DNA from: Paenibacillus sp. FSL K6-3182
GTDB lineage: Bacteria; Bacillota; Bacilli; Paenibacillales; Paenibacillaceae
NCBI RefSeq assembly: GCF_037976325.1
Contig: NZ_CP150265.1
Span: forward strand, 3,033,501 to 3,097,500
Reading direction: 5' to 3'
Length of the DNA stretch: 64,000 nucleotides
Shown: positions 35,259-43,491 of the stretch, in pieces
Position numbering within the stretch: the stretch's first letter is position 1
Layout: each line of letters opens with the position of its first letter
Notes under the pieces: generated by a model
Database searches by the model: none
What the model saw: the letters and a program-made list of their open reading frames with translations, nothing else
What the model was told of the DNA's origin: nothing
Made by a program: the position numbers and the translations under genes

Positions 35259-36590
35259 ATGAAAAAAATATTCGTGCTCGATACAAATGTGCTGCTTCAT
35301 GATCCGCAAGCGATTTTTGCTTTCGATGATAATGAAGTCATAATTCCCGCGGTTGTGTTGGAAGAAATTGATTCAAAGAAGAGGTTGGCTGATGAATTAG
35401 GACGAAATGCGCGTTCGATCTCGCGTCTGCTCGATAAGATGAGAGAAATAGGCCACTTGCATGAAGGGATTGAACTGCCTAGCGGCGGCTTGCTCAAGGT
35501 AGAATTAAATCACCGCAGCTTCATGCGAGTACAAGAAATGTTTGGGGAAATGTCCAACGATAATCGGATTTTGGCGGTTGCGCTGAATTACCATATAGAA
35601 CAGGAAAATGAGCCGGAGAAACAAAGTATCGTATTAGTTAGCAAGGATGTACTCGTTCGTATCAAAGCTGATGTTCTAGGCTTGCAGGCTCAAGATTATT
35701 TATCTGATCGGGTTGTTGTTTCGTCGGAGTTTTATTCGGGCTATATGACGCTTTATGTTCATCCTGCAGTCATAGACGAGTTTTACACTTATCGCTTCCT
35801 TACAGTTAACAACATGCACTTGAATATTCGATTAAATCCGAATGAATTTGTGATTTTGCGCGATGAAATGGGAACATCGAAGTCAGCGCTGCTTAAGGTT
35901 AGCCAAGACGGGGCAAGGCTTGAGCCTTTATTTTTAAGCAATGATCCGGTTTGGGGAATAACCGCTCGCAATGCTCAGCAGCGCATGGCGCTTGAGCTGC
36001 TTCTAAATGACGATGTGCCGCTCGTAACACTTACCGGCAAGGCTGGTACGGGTAAGACGCTTCTCGCGCTGGCAGCGGGTCTTCTGAAGACGGAGGATGA
36101 GCATAAATACAAAAAGCTGCTAATCGCAAGGCCTGTCGTACCTATGGGGAAAGATATCGGATATTTGCCAGGCGAGAAGGAAGAGAAGCTGCGGCCATGG
36201 ATGCAGCCGATTTATGATAATTTGGAGTATTTATTCGATACGAAGAAATCAGGCGACATTGATAAAATATTGATGGGAATGGGCAGCATTCAGGTCGAGG
36301 CTTTAACTTACATTCGCGGCCGATCTATTCCCGGGCAATTCATTATTATTGATGAAGCACAGAACCTTACGAAACATGAGGTGAAAACGATTGTTTCAAG
36401 GGTCGGTGAAGGAAGTAAAATCGTTCTTATGGGAGATCCCGAGCAAATAGATCATCCTTATCTGGATTCGATAAGCAATGGTTTGACTCATATTGTGGAG
36501 CGCTTCAAAGCAGAAGGCATCAGCGGCCATATGACGCTTGAGAAAGGCGAACGCTCCAAGCTAGCCCAATTGGCAGCGGATTTACTATAA
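35259..36590 (+). CDS. ylaK: PIN-PhoH family ATPase (YlaK)
   Basis: An N-terminal PIN domain (FVLDTNVLLHDPQAIFAFDDNEV, acidic residues DTN, E and D at about 40 and 110) precedes a PhoH ATPase domain with Walker A TGKAGTGKTLLALA (near 262) and Walker B IIIDEAQNL (near 366). Such PIN-PhoH (PhoH2) proteins behave as ATP-driven RNA helicase/nucleases in related bacteria. The gene corresponds to ylaK. Length 443 fits. The ATG follows GGGAGGG. A terminator follows directly. Confidence 0.93.
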   Translation: MKKIFVLDTNVLLHDPQAIFAFDDNEVIIPAVVLEEIDSKKRLADELGRNARSISRLLDKMREIGHLHEGIELPSGGLLKVELNHRSFMRVQEMFGEMSNDNRILAVALNYHIEQENEPEKQSIVLVSKDVLVRIKADVLGLQAQDYLSDRVVVSSEFYSGYMTLYVHPAVIDEFYTYRFLTVNNMHLNIRLNPNEFVILRDEMGTSKSALLKVSQDGARLEPLFLSNDPVWGITARNAQQRMALELLLNDDVPLVTLTGKAGTGKTLLALAAGLLKTEDEHKYKKLLIARPVVPMGKDIGYLPGEKEEKLRPWMQPIYDNLEYLFDTKKSGDIDKILMGMGSIQVEALTYIRGRSIPGQFIIIDEAQNLTKHEVKTIVSRVGEGSKIVLMGDPEQIDHPYLDSISNGLTHIVERFKAEGISGHMTLEKGERSKLAQLAADLL

Positions 36591-36597
36591 CGATTGT

Positions 36598-36624
36598 GCC
36601 CCTCTCTGGAGAGGGGCTTTTTTT
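36598..36624 (+). terminator. Rho-independent terminator
   Basis: GCCCCTCTC (36598-36606) pairs with GAGAGGGGC (36609-36617), followed by seven T. It closes ylaK. Confidence 0.92.
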
Positions 36625-36712
36625 ATTTGCAAAAATATAAGGTTTTTTGGACAAAAAAACAAATTATTGTTATCCTATTTTTAGTAGATTTAAGGATGAA
36701 AGGAAGAAGGCT

Positions 36713-38002
36713 GTGACTCCCAGAAAATACGTGCTGGTTTTATTCGGCACATTACTGTTAGCAGCATTATTACTTATCCCATTCTCACGAAATGCAAACC
36801 CTGCAAGCACTGGAAAACCTGACGGGAAAACAAATGTTCAACCCGCTCCCGGTACTCTAGTTGTTGATCAGCTGTCTGACATTACTGTAAGCGTTTCCTT
36901 GCCGAACATGCAATATCAACAGCTGCAGGAATTAAACCGGAATTTTATGATGAAATACCCTCATATTCAAGTTGAGCTTTCAAATGAGCCCAATAAGGAA
37001 AGAGCATACGAACTGTGGACGCTTCAGAGCCAGCAGAGAGAAGCCGCAGATATTATGCTATTAGATAATGGATGGGTTAGATCATTTGCTGTACGAGGGT
37101 TTCTAAAGCCTGCAGACAGCATGATGACAGGTGACACGCTCACCGATCAAATGACAGGATTGCTCGATTCGCTCAGATGGAACGGTTATTTATGGGGCGT
37201 ACCAAAGGACTTAAACCCGTATATCATCGTTTGGAACTCTGCACTGCTTAAGGAGACAGGTCTTAAGGAGCCTCCTTCTGACTTTGCTTCCTTTCAAGCC
37301 GCCGCTTCAAAAATGATCGAGCTTCACCCGCAAGCGAGTATTGTAAACTGGAGTGCAGGCGATTTGCAGCAGCAGCTAACTTGGTTAGCCGCGTTTCAAA
37401 CGAAACCATCCAACTTGTTGAAATTGCTTCCGCTTAGTGAGCAGCAGACTCAGCAGCTGGAATGGTTTCAACAAATGGAAGTGAATTTGAGCAGAATCGA
37501 TGTGGATGCAATCAATCAATTAGCAGAGGAGTTTCAAAATAATAATCTGTTTGCAGCTGTAATTCCTTGGAATCAATACGAGCGTTTAAATGAGGATTTG
37601 CAAATGAAATTAACGATTGATCGTGAGCAAGTCTATTATCCATGGTTGAATGGACGAAGCTACGCGATTTCCTCCAACAGCGATGAAGAAGAGGAAGCGA
37701 TGCTTTGGATTGGGGAAATGACCGAATTAATGAATCAACAGATGACCTATGACCGATTTGGCTTTTTACCTGCAAGATCATCATTATATTCGTTTAACAG
37801 CTCCCTTCAAAGCGATCAAATTCATATCCCGCCTGCTTGGTGGAAAAATGCGCTGAACACTAAGCTCGCAGATGAAGATCTCCCGATTTCAGATCCAATT
37901 TGGCCTGAGAAATGGCGTCAAAGGGAGAAGTTATGGGGAATGTTTTCCGATGGCAATTTTCGATTGGCTGATTATATGAAGTCGCTTGCCGCTTTAGAGT
38001 AA
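36713..38002 (+). CDS. Extracellular solute-binding-like protein (family 1), membrane-anchored
   Basis: A signal-anchor (TPRKYVLVLFGTLLLAALLLIP) is followed by a solute-binding protein fold: DITVSVSLPNMQYQQLQELNRNFMMKYPHIQVEL, then ADIMLLDNGWVRSFA, WGVPKDLNPYIIVWNSALL and GFLPARSSLY, the layout of sugar-binding family 1. There is no lipobox cysteine, which is unusual for a Gram-positive binding protein, and no permease gene lies beside it. It may have a sensory or accessory role. GTG at 36713 directly behind AGGAAGAAGG was chosen; the frame also opens with TTG at 36647, which would add 22 polar residues before the signal. Confidence 0.8.
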   Translation: MTPRKYVLVLFGTLLLAALLLIPFSRNANPASTGKPDGKTNVQPAPGTLVVDQLSDITVSVSLPNMQYQQLQELNRNFMMKYPHIQVELSNEPNKERAYELWTLQSQQREAADIMLLDNGWVRSFAVRGFLKPADSMMTGDTLTDQMTGLLDSLRWNGYLWGVPKDLNPYIIVWNSALLKETGLKEPPSDFASFQAAASKMIELHPQASIVNWSAGDLQQQLTWLAAFQTKPSNLLKLLPLSEQQTQQLEWFQQMEVNLSRIDVDAINQLAEEFQNNNLFAAVIPWNQYERLNEDLQMKLTIDREQVYYPWLNGRSYAISSNSDEEEEAMLWIGEMTELMNQQMTYDRFGFLPARSSLYSFNSSLQSDQIHIPPAWWKNALNTKLADEDLPISDPIWPEKWRQREKLWGMFSDGNFRLADYMKSLAALE

Positions 38003-38006
38003 AATG

Positions 38007-38051
38007 AAAACAGCCGGCCTCATTTTGCGATGATGGCAGGCTGTTTTTTTT
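38007..38051. terminator. Terminator between convergent genes
   Basis: AAAACAGCC (38007-38015) pairs with GGCTGTTTT (38038-38046), with an inner GC/GC step. T run on the plus strand and A run on the other side allow use in both directions. Confidence 0.8.
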
Positions 38052-38077
38052 GCTTAATAGATGAATGATGACAGCAG

Positions 38078-39184
38078 CTATAACTTTAGGCTGAGTTTGA
38101 TGGTCAGTTCTCCGTCTTTCATTTCAACAGCATTCGCTTTAAGAAACGAAACGATTAAATCAGGATAAAATCCGAGATCGAATTCCTTCTCGAGCGCACT
38201 GCGTGTCGTGTCAGGAAGGGAGAAGCCATTAAATATGAGTTCATCGACATGAAATAGGATGGCGTTTTTGGGATCATTTTCGATCGTATAATGACCGCTG
38301 ATTTTTATTTCCATGTTGTCGCGTTTTCCTTGAGCAATGACCTTGTCATCAATGAATTCAAAAGAGAAATGATTGAAGATATCATTTTGCTCGCGAAGGA
38401 ATGTATTTAAATCATCTTCGGGTACTCGAATGGTGTATTGAAAACCTTTTATTTCGAGCAGCTGCTTATTTTCTTGTACCCAGCTTGGCAGCTTCTGCAT
38501 AGCCTTCGAGAGTGCTCGGAAATATTGTTTCACTTCAGCTATTCCTGCTGTTTCCCAGTAAGAGGTAAGCTCCTTCATCAAAATGCGTATGCGATCGGCA
38601 TCTGATCTACCAGCTAGCTGCTCGTCAAGCTGCATCTCTAGTGCAACTACGCGTTCTCTCTGCGTTTTGAGCTGTTGTTCAATCGTATTGAGCTCATTCT
38701 GCCTAGCTTCAAGCTTCTCATAACCCACTTTAACTTTCTTGTATTGCTCGACATATGTATTCAAGGTATGCTTGTCATGAGTAAGTATAATTTCGGCATA
38801 ATCCAGCATTTGAAACAACTCCGATAATGAATCGAACGATAAAAGAGCGCTAAGCAAAAAATCTCGTTCTCCCATATAGTAAGCGCGCAGCACATTTCCT
38901 GCTTCTTCTTGCTTGTCCGCTATTTGCTGTTCTTGTATGAGCAGCTGCTTCTCCGTGTCCGTCATCGTCAGCATGAGCTGCTGCTTCTGTTCTTGTATGC
39001 GGATGATTTCTTTATCGATTTCCACGACAGACAAGCTTTTCTCAAGCAATGCATGCATATCCGCCTCATCAGCCGGCAGAGGCTCAGCCCAAGCGGGAAG
39101 CCGAAACAGGAACAAGAAGATGAGTAGAATCGAAGTGGCTGCGATAGAAAATCGATTGCGCCTGGCTGGCAATGTCAACGGCAT
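38078..39184 (-). CDS. Secreted coiled-coil protein (CwlO/PcsB-type N-terminus)
   Basis: The 368-residue product begins with a signal peptide (cleavage near AWA-EP, residue 33). Residues 45-195 are coiled coil, broken near residue 100 by YYMGERDFLLSALLSFDSLSELFQ. That segment is typical of the coiled-coil part of PcsB, CwlO and related peptidoglycan hydrolases, where it binds FtsEX. The catalytic NlpC or CHAP domain is absent; instead a 140-residue mixed alpha/beta domain follows. It may be an exported activator or scaffold for wall enzymes, by analogy only. The ATG follows AGGAGGGA. Confidence 0.75.
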   Translation of the reverse strand: MPLTLPARRNRFSIAATSILLIFLFLFRLPAWAEPLPADEADMHALLEKSLSVVEIDKEIIRIQEQKQQLMLTMTDTEKQLLIQEQQIADKQEEAGNVLRAYYMGERDFLLSALLSFDSLSELFQMLDYAEIILTHDKHTLNTYVEQYKKVKVGYEKLEARQNELNTIEQQLKTQRERVVALEMQLDEQLAGRSDADRIRILMKELTSYWETAGIAEVKQYFRALSKAMQKLPSWVQENKQLLEIKGFQYTIRVPEDDLNTFLREQNDIFNHFSFEFIDDKVIAQGKRDNMEIKISGHYTIENDPKNAILFHVDELIFNGFSLPDTTRSALEKEFDLGFYPDLIVSFLKANAVEMKDGELTIKLSLKL

Positions 39185-39257
39185 CGTCCCTCCTCAGCAT
39201 TCATTTTATGCGGCAATCCATTCTATTATATCTTACAATTGGAAAAGGATGAACCTT

Positions 39258-40412
39258 ATGATGATGGAAAACGAGCTCGCAGCCTCCATTGCGGAAAAAA
39301 TAGCAGGTGCAAAAACGTATGGCAAGTTTGTAGATGAGGCTGGAGGCTGGAGTTCAGTCAAATGCATCTCTTTTTTTCAATATATGCAGGCATGTCTATA
39401 TGATCCGCAATATGGTTATTACCTTTCAGGGCCAATTAGAGTGGGCAAGGAGGGTGATTTTTATACGAGCTCAGGCATTGGGCAGGTGCTTGCTGAAGTT
39501 CTAGCGAAATATGCGCTGGACTATGCGGCATTAGTGGATAAACCTCTTAAACTAATCGAGTGGGGAGCAGGTACGGGGCGATTGTCTGCTCAAATTGCGG
39601 CTGCAGGTTGTGAGCGAGACTTGGATTGGAAAAGAAAAATGCAGCCAATTCTAATAGAGGATCATCCTGCGCATGCTGAGGCAGCGCGGCATGCCTTTGC
39701 AGATTTAAGCTTATCGGGTGAAGAACCGCTGCTTTCATCATCAGATGATGCTTGGGGGGAAACCTGGCTTAAGCAGCCAACGATTGTGCTCGCAAACGAG
39801 CTGTTTGATGCTTTTCCCGTACACCGTGTGCAGCTAGTGAATGGAGAACTGATGGAGTTAGGTGTTGCCTATCATGATGAGCGTGGCTTCGTTGAGGTTC
39901 AAATGCCGCTTACCGATACTCGGATTACAAATTGGCTTAATCGGGATCATATTCAATTGCTTGAGGGGCAGCAAACGGAGGTGCATGCTGGAGCAGTCGA
40001 TTTCCTTAATAAGCTTGGAGCCGTAATGACTAGGGGACGTGTCGTTATTATTGATTATGGGCATAAAGCGGAGGAATATGCGGCGGAGCACCGGATGCTT
40101 GGTACACTTATGTGTTATTCGCGGCATCAGACGAACACCAATCCGTATAGTCGAATCGGGGAGCAGGATATTACTTCACATGTCCCCTTTACCTTTATAC
40201 ATCATTCCGCTGAAGAAAGCGGATTTCGCGTAGCAAGCTATATGACACAAAAACAATTTTTGATTGAGCACGGCGTAATGGATATGCTTCAAAATCACAA
40301 CAGCACTGACCCCTTCAGCAAAGAGGCGCGAAGGAATAGAGCGATTAGGCAGCTGCTGCTAAGCGATCAGATGAGTGAGACGTTTAAGGTGATGGTTTTG
40401 GAAAAAGGATGA
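39258..40412 (+). CDS. MidA-type SAM-dependent methyltransferase (DUF185)
   Basis: The fold and motifs are those of the MidA/NDUFAF7 family: FFQYMQACLYDPQYGYYLSG, FYTSSGIGQVLAEVLA, the SAM-binding LIEWGAGTGRLSAQIA, LANELFDAFPVHRV, and late VVIIDYGHKAEEY and LMCYSRH. NDUFAF7 methylates an arginine in mitochondrial complex I; bacterial substrates are unknown. ATG at 39258 is 8 bases behind GGAAAAGGA (ATG 39249, 39261 and 39264 are near alternatives). The frame stays open back to 38913, but that part lies antisense to the coiled-coil gene and is cysteine-rich nonsense, so it is not coding. Confidence 0.88.
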   Translation: MMMENELAASIAEKIAGAKTYGKFVDEAGGWSSVKCISFFQYMQACLYDPQYGYYLSGPIRVGKEGDFYTSSGIGQVLAEVLAKYALDYAALVDKPLKLIEWGAGTGRLSAQIAAAGCERDLDWKRKMQPILIEDHPAHAEAARHAFADLSLSGEEPLLSSSDDAWGETWLKQPTIVLANELFDAFPVHRVQLVNGELMELGVAYHDERGFVEVQMPLTDTRITNWLNRDHIQLLEGQQTEVHAGAVDFLNKLGAVMTRGRVVIIDYGHKAEEYAAEHRMLGTLMCYSRHQTNTNPYSRIGEQDITSHVPFTFIHHSAEESGFRVASYMTQKQFLIEHGVMDMLQNHNSTDPFSKEARRNRAIRQLLLSDQMSETFKVMVLEKG

Positions 40413-40421
40413 ATGATATAC

Positions 40422-40459
40422 AAAAAAAGTGTCAGCCCTAAAGGGGCTGACACTTTTTT
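40422..40459. terminator. Bidirectional terminator
   Basis: A perfect 16-bp stem (40423-40438 with 40444-40459) flanked by A and T tracts. It closes the methyltransferase gene and may also stop the minus-strand DUF2626 transcript. Confidence 0.92.
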
Positions 40460-40597
40460 GTTTAAGGAAAAGAACTCATATGTACTCTTGTTTGTTCTTA
40501 CCTTAAGCGCATAACGAACCATTATCATATAAGATAATGGCTGTTCTTTCATGGCTTTGATTAAAGCTTGCCTTAGCGTATTTCGCTGACGCCTTTG

Positions 40598-40834
40598 TTA
40601 GAACGGCAAGTCCATCTTGAAGACCGACCAATACGTGAAACCCACGAATGAAATGATCATATATCCCCAGAACATTACAATGTAAGTTCTTTCGGAGAAA
40701 TTCAAGTAGCCTAGAAATACGAAAGCAACGGCTTGTGCAAAAAACAATAGCGCAAATTCCGTCATATGGCCTGCGAAAGCCATAAGTCCGATTACCAGGG
40801 TCCAAAAGCCAAGTACCCGATACATACGTGCCAT
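40598..40834 (-). CDS. DUF2626-family small membrane protein
   Basis: The 78-residue product MARMYRVLGFWTLVIGLMAF... has three hydrophobic stretches and the pattern LLFFAQAVAFVFLGYLNFSERTYI, the hallmark of DUF2626 proteins found across Bacillales. Function unknown. The ATG lies behind AAAGGGGGATG with good spacing. A strong promoter lies 43 bp upstream. A longer frame at 40503-40805 on the same strand is a shadow. Confidence 0.85.
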   Translation of the reverse strand: MARMYRVLGFWTLVIGLMAFAGHMTEFALLFFAQAVAFVFLGYLNFSERTYIVMFWGYMIISFVGFTYWSVFKMDLPF

Positions 40835-40876
40835 GATAACATCCCCCTTTCGCTGCGACCCGATTTTCTAATGATC

Positions 40877-40905
40877 ATTATAACGTTTGGTGTAATAAGT
40901 GTAAA
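40877..40905 (-). promoter_or_regulatory. Promoter of the DUF2626 gene
   Basis: On the minus strand TTTACA (40905-40900), 17 bp, TATAAT (40882-40877). An inverted repeat TTTGGT/ACCAAA (40886-40910) spans the spacer and could be an operator. Confidence 0.75.
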
Positions 40906-40958
40906 CCAAAATACGTGAAGAAATCGCAAATTTTTTGTTTGCATCTAATTAACTCCTG

Positions 40959-40989
40959 TTGACTTAGATATAGTTTGCTCAAATATAAG
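40959..40989 (+). promoter_or_regulatory. Possible promoter of the RsfA-family gene
   Basis: TTGACT (40959-40964) with AATATA at 17 bp or TATAAG at 19 bp (40984-40989). The leader to the ATG at 41111 would be about 115 bases. Confidence 0.45.
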
Positions 40990-41110
40990 AGCTAACATGT
41001 ATGAGTAATTGAAAATTTGGTTATACAAATTAGTATCCAATAGATTCTATGAACTCTACCAAGGGCATAGAGATAAAGTAAGCGCCTTTACGTTAGGAGG
41101 TTTTTGTTGC

Positions 41111-41761
41111 ATGACAGCAGTTAGACAAGATGCGTGGAGTCCGGACGATGATTTAATTCTCGCCGAGGTTACACTACGCCATATTCGCGAAGGTAGTACT
41201 CAGCTTGCAGCATTTGAAGAAGTGGGCGAACGAATTGGGCGTACATCCGCAGCATGTGGATTCCGCTGGAACAGTTGCGTTCGCAAAAGGTATGAGGATG
41301 CAATACAAATCGCTAAGCAGCAGCGCCAGAAGCGTAATTATTTAAAAAAACAAACGATTATCGCAACGCCGCATGTTTCATCGATTGCCGTTTTTGAAAC
41401 GGAAGAACGTGGATTCAAGCAAGAGAGTGGTGCAATCGAGGAAAGTTTATCGGTAGATGCTGTTATTCGTTTTCTCCGTGGATGGAAGACGACCTATCAG
41501 GATTTAACTCGCCAACTCAAATGGTATGAGAAGGAACTGAAAGACAAAGAGGAAGAGCTATACCGTTTGCGTGATCAGAATGAGAGATTGTCCAAAGAGG
41601 TTAACAATGTTCAAACGGATTACCGTGCTGTGAACGACGATTACAAGACACTTATTCAAATTATGGATCGTGCAAGAAGGCTTACCGTTTTAACGAATGA
41701 CGATGAAGCTAAGCCGAGATTCAAGATGGATGCTAATGGCAATTTGGAACGGATTGAATAG
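41111..41761 (+). CDS. RsfA-family sporulation transcription factor (YlbO-like)
   Basis: The N-terminus is a Myb/SANT-like DNA-binding helix set: RQDAWSPDDDLILAEVTLRHIREGSTQLAAFEEVG and RTSAACGFRWNSCVRKRY, as in RsfA and YlbO, which modulate sigma-F/sigma-G or mother-cell genes in B. subtilis. The C-terminal half is coiled coil (about 125-195), as expected of a dimer. In B. subtilis ylbO stands before panE, bshC and mraZ, as here. ATG at 41111 follows TAGGAGG by 9 bases; the open frame back to 41009 lacks a site. Confidence 0.88.
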   Translation: MTAVRQDAWSPDDDLILAEVTLRHIREGSTQLAAFEEVGERIGRTSAACGFRWNSCVRKRYEDAIQIAKQQRQKRNYLKKQTIIATPHVSSIAVFETEERGFKQESGAIEESLSVDAVIRFLRGWKTTYQDLTRQLKWYEKELKDKEEELYRLRDQNERLSKEVNNVQTDYRAVNDDYKTLIQIMDRARRLTVLTNDDEAKPRFKMDANGNLERIE

Positions 41762-41783
41762 GTTATAATGCGTAAATAAGAGG

Positions 41784-41818
41784 AGCTGGCCATGATATGG
41801 CCGGCTTCTTTTTCTTTT
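41784..41818 (+). terminator. Rho-independent terminator
   Basis: AGCTGGCCAT (41784-41793) pairs with ATGGCCGGCT (41797-41806), loop of 3, then a T-rich tail. Confidence 0.87.
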
Positions 41819-41939
41819 GCGCTTTTTTATAGAAGAGTCTAGTCGGCTAAACTTGTATTAGTTGCAATATTTTCGGAAAATTTGATACGATGTTTGCTAA
41901 TATTATTGATGAGCAGCAGCTGGTCGGAAGGAGTGTAAG

Positions 41940-42941
41940 GTGCAGATAGATGTAGTAGGTGGGGGCTCGTTAGGACTGCTCTATGGAGCAAAGCTAGCAG
42001 AAGCAGGGGCGGATGTTACGATTTGGACGCGCAGTGAGGAACAGGCTGATGTGCTTGCTAATCAAGGCATTAGGCTTAAGGAGCTAGATGGAGCAGATGA
42101 GAAATCGATTCGTATCAAAAGTTTATGGAGCGGGTCTGTTTCAGAACATAGAGAACGTTATGACGTCACAAAACAGAATGCCGACTATCGCTGGGTGCTG
42201 CTGAGCGTTAAACAATCGGATTTGGATGATGCTTTTCTAAATATGCTTGCTTCGCTTCTTGCCAGCTATGTTGGAGAGCCTGTGGCAGTCGTATGTATGC
42301 AAAATGGAATTGGGCATTTAGAGCGAATTAAAAGCAAACTTCCTACCTATCCGCTATTTGCAGCGGTGACGACAGAGGGGGCGAAACGACTCGATGTTCG
42401 TTCGGTTGAGCATACGGGGAAGGGACAGCTTTGGCTTGGTGAATGGGGAGAAAATGAGCGTAATCAAGATGATTCTCTCGATAACTCGCAAAAAATGTTG
42501 ATTTCTTTGCTTGAAACGGCAGGATTTACCTCTTTTCTGTCGAAAGACTTGGAGGATCGAATTTTTAATAAGCTGCTGATTAACGCAGTCATTAATCCAT
42601 TGACGGCAATATTGGATATGGAGAACGGACAGCTGCCGCTCCATCCTGTCGGCGTGAAGCTTATGCAAGCGCTATATGAGGAAACCGAGTTGGTGTTAAT
42701 AAAAGCTGGAATGAGCTTGCCGGAGAATGGGTGGGAGCTCATTATAAAGGTTTGCAGGCAAACCAGCAGCAATATTTCTTCTATGCTTAGTGACGTAAGA
42801 GCTGGCAGAGCGACAGAAATTGATGCCATTAATGGCGGGGTCGTGCAGCTGGCTGAGAAGAATGGGCTGCAAGCGCCGTTAAACCAAGCAATAGTTACGA
42901 TGATTAAAGCACTAAATCTTAAGTCGACTATGAAGGAGTGA
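41940..42941 (+). CDS. panE: 2-dehydropantoate 2-reductase (ketopantoate reductase)
   Basis: The NADPH-binding start GGGSLGLLYGAKLAEAGADVTIW, the central VVCMQNGIGHLERI, the catalytic lysine in FNKLLINAVINPLTAIL and the C-terminal Ser/Asp segment SSMLSDVRAGRATEIDAINGGV identify PanE, which reduces ketopantoate to pantoate for coenzyme A. Length 333 is typical, with a loop near residue 62-75 longer than average. The start is GTG at 41940, 6 bases behind AAGGAG. Order panE before bshC and mraZ agrees with B. subtilis. Confidence 0.92.
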   Translation: MQIDVVGGGSLGLLYGAKLAEAGADVTIWTRSEEQADVLANQGIRLKELDGADEKSIRIKSLWSGSVSEHRERYDVTKQNADYRWVLLSVKQSDLDDAFLNMLASLLASYVGEPVAVVCMQNGIGHLERIKSKLPTYPLFAAVTTEGAKRLDVRSVEHTGKGQLWLGEWGENERNQDDSLDNSQKMLISLLETAGFTSFLSKDLEDRIFNKLLINAVINPLTAILDMENGQLPLHPVGVKLMQALYEETELVLIKAGMSLPENGWELIIKVCRQTSSNISSMLSDVRAGRATEIDAINGGVVQLAEKNGLQAPLNQAIVTMIKALNLKSTMKE

Positions 42942-42947
42942 AGGCCG

Positions 42948-43343
42948 ATGGAAATGATTTGGGAAAGCATCAAACATGCATATGCTTATTTGGCTGTAAT
43001 TCCAATCATACCCTTCACCATCATTTTGTTTGGATATGGAGCATATATTCAGGATCGAAAAAAAGCGTTCCGATTGGCAATGGATGTTACGACAGCCTTA
43101 TTAATTGGCTGCGTTGCTGTATTGTTTGATGAGCTGTTTAACAGCAGATTCGGGATTTACGGCATATTGCTATTCATGCTGCTTGGCGGAGGATTGCTTG
43201 GAAACGCCCAATTTCGCAAGCGCGGCGCAGTGGATGCCAAAAAGATATTTCGGACGATATGGCGGCTAAGTTTTTTTACCATGAGCGTGCTGTACATTGT
43301 TTTTATGTGCATCGGCATCGGAAAAATGTTTCTGACTGCTTAA
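42948..43343 (+). CDS. DUF3397-family membrane protein
   Basis: A 131-residue protein with four spans: AYLAVIPIIPFTIILFGYG, then the charged IQDRKKAFRLAMDVT, and GIYGILLFMLLGGGLLGNAQFRKR. This is the DUF3397 layout, conserved near panE/bshC in Bacillales; no function known. The ATG lies 6 bases behind the panE stop, with GGAGTGAAGG as binding site in the panE end, so the two are co-transcribed. A terminator follows. Confidence 0.82.
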   Translation: MEMIWESIKHAYAYLAVIPIIPFTIILFGYGAYIQDRKKAFRLAMDVTTALLIGCVAVLFDELFNSRFGIYGILLFMLLGGGLLGNAQFRKRGAVDAKKIFRTIWRLSFFTMSVLYIVFMCIGIGKMFLTA

Positions 43344-43363
43344 CTCAAATAATAAATTGCTAA

Positions 43364-43391
43364 ACGCCTCTCCCGAGCAGAGGTGTTTTTG
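43364..43391 (+). terminator. Rho-independent terminator
   Basis: ACGCCTCT (43364-43371) pairs with AGAGGTGT (43379-43386), loop of 7, then T. It separates panE-DUF3397 from bshC. Confidence 0.82.
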
Positions 43392-43393
43392 TT

Positions 43394-43423
43394 TTGACGG
43401 ACGGCTTCACCATTGTGTACAAT
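43394..43423 (+). promoter_or_regulatory. Promoter of bshC
   Basis: TTGACG (43394-43399), 18 bp, TACAAT (43418-43423). It lies right behind the terminator and about 69 bp ahead of the start codon. Confidence 0.65.
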
Positions 43424-43491
43424 TAAAATGTTCAGTTTTACAATATGAAGTCGTACTAACGACTATTAAGCGGGAGGTTACGGGCTGCGCT

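Noticed and set aside
38913..39257. 115-codon upstream extension of the MidA-type methyltransferase frame
   Set aside because: It lies antisense to the coiled-coil protein gene, is rich in Cys and Ser without family likeness, and the true start has a good binding site at 39241-39249.
40503..40805. 100-codon minus-strand frame overlapping the DUF2626 gene
   Set aside because: The DUF2626 frame has the promoter, binding site and family pattern; this one is a shadow.
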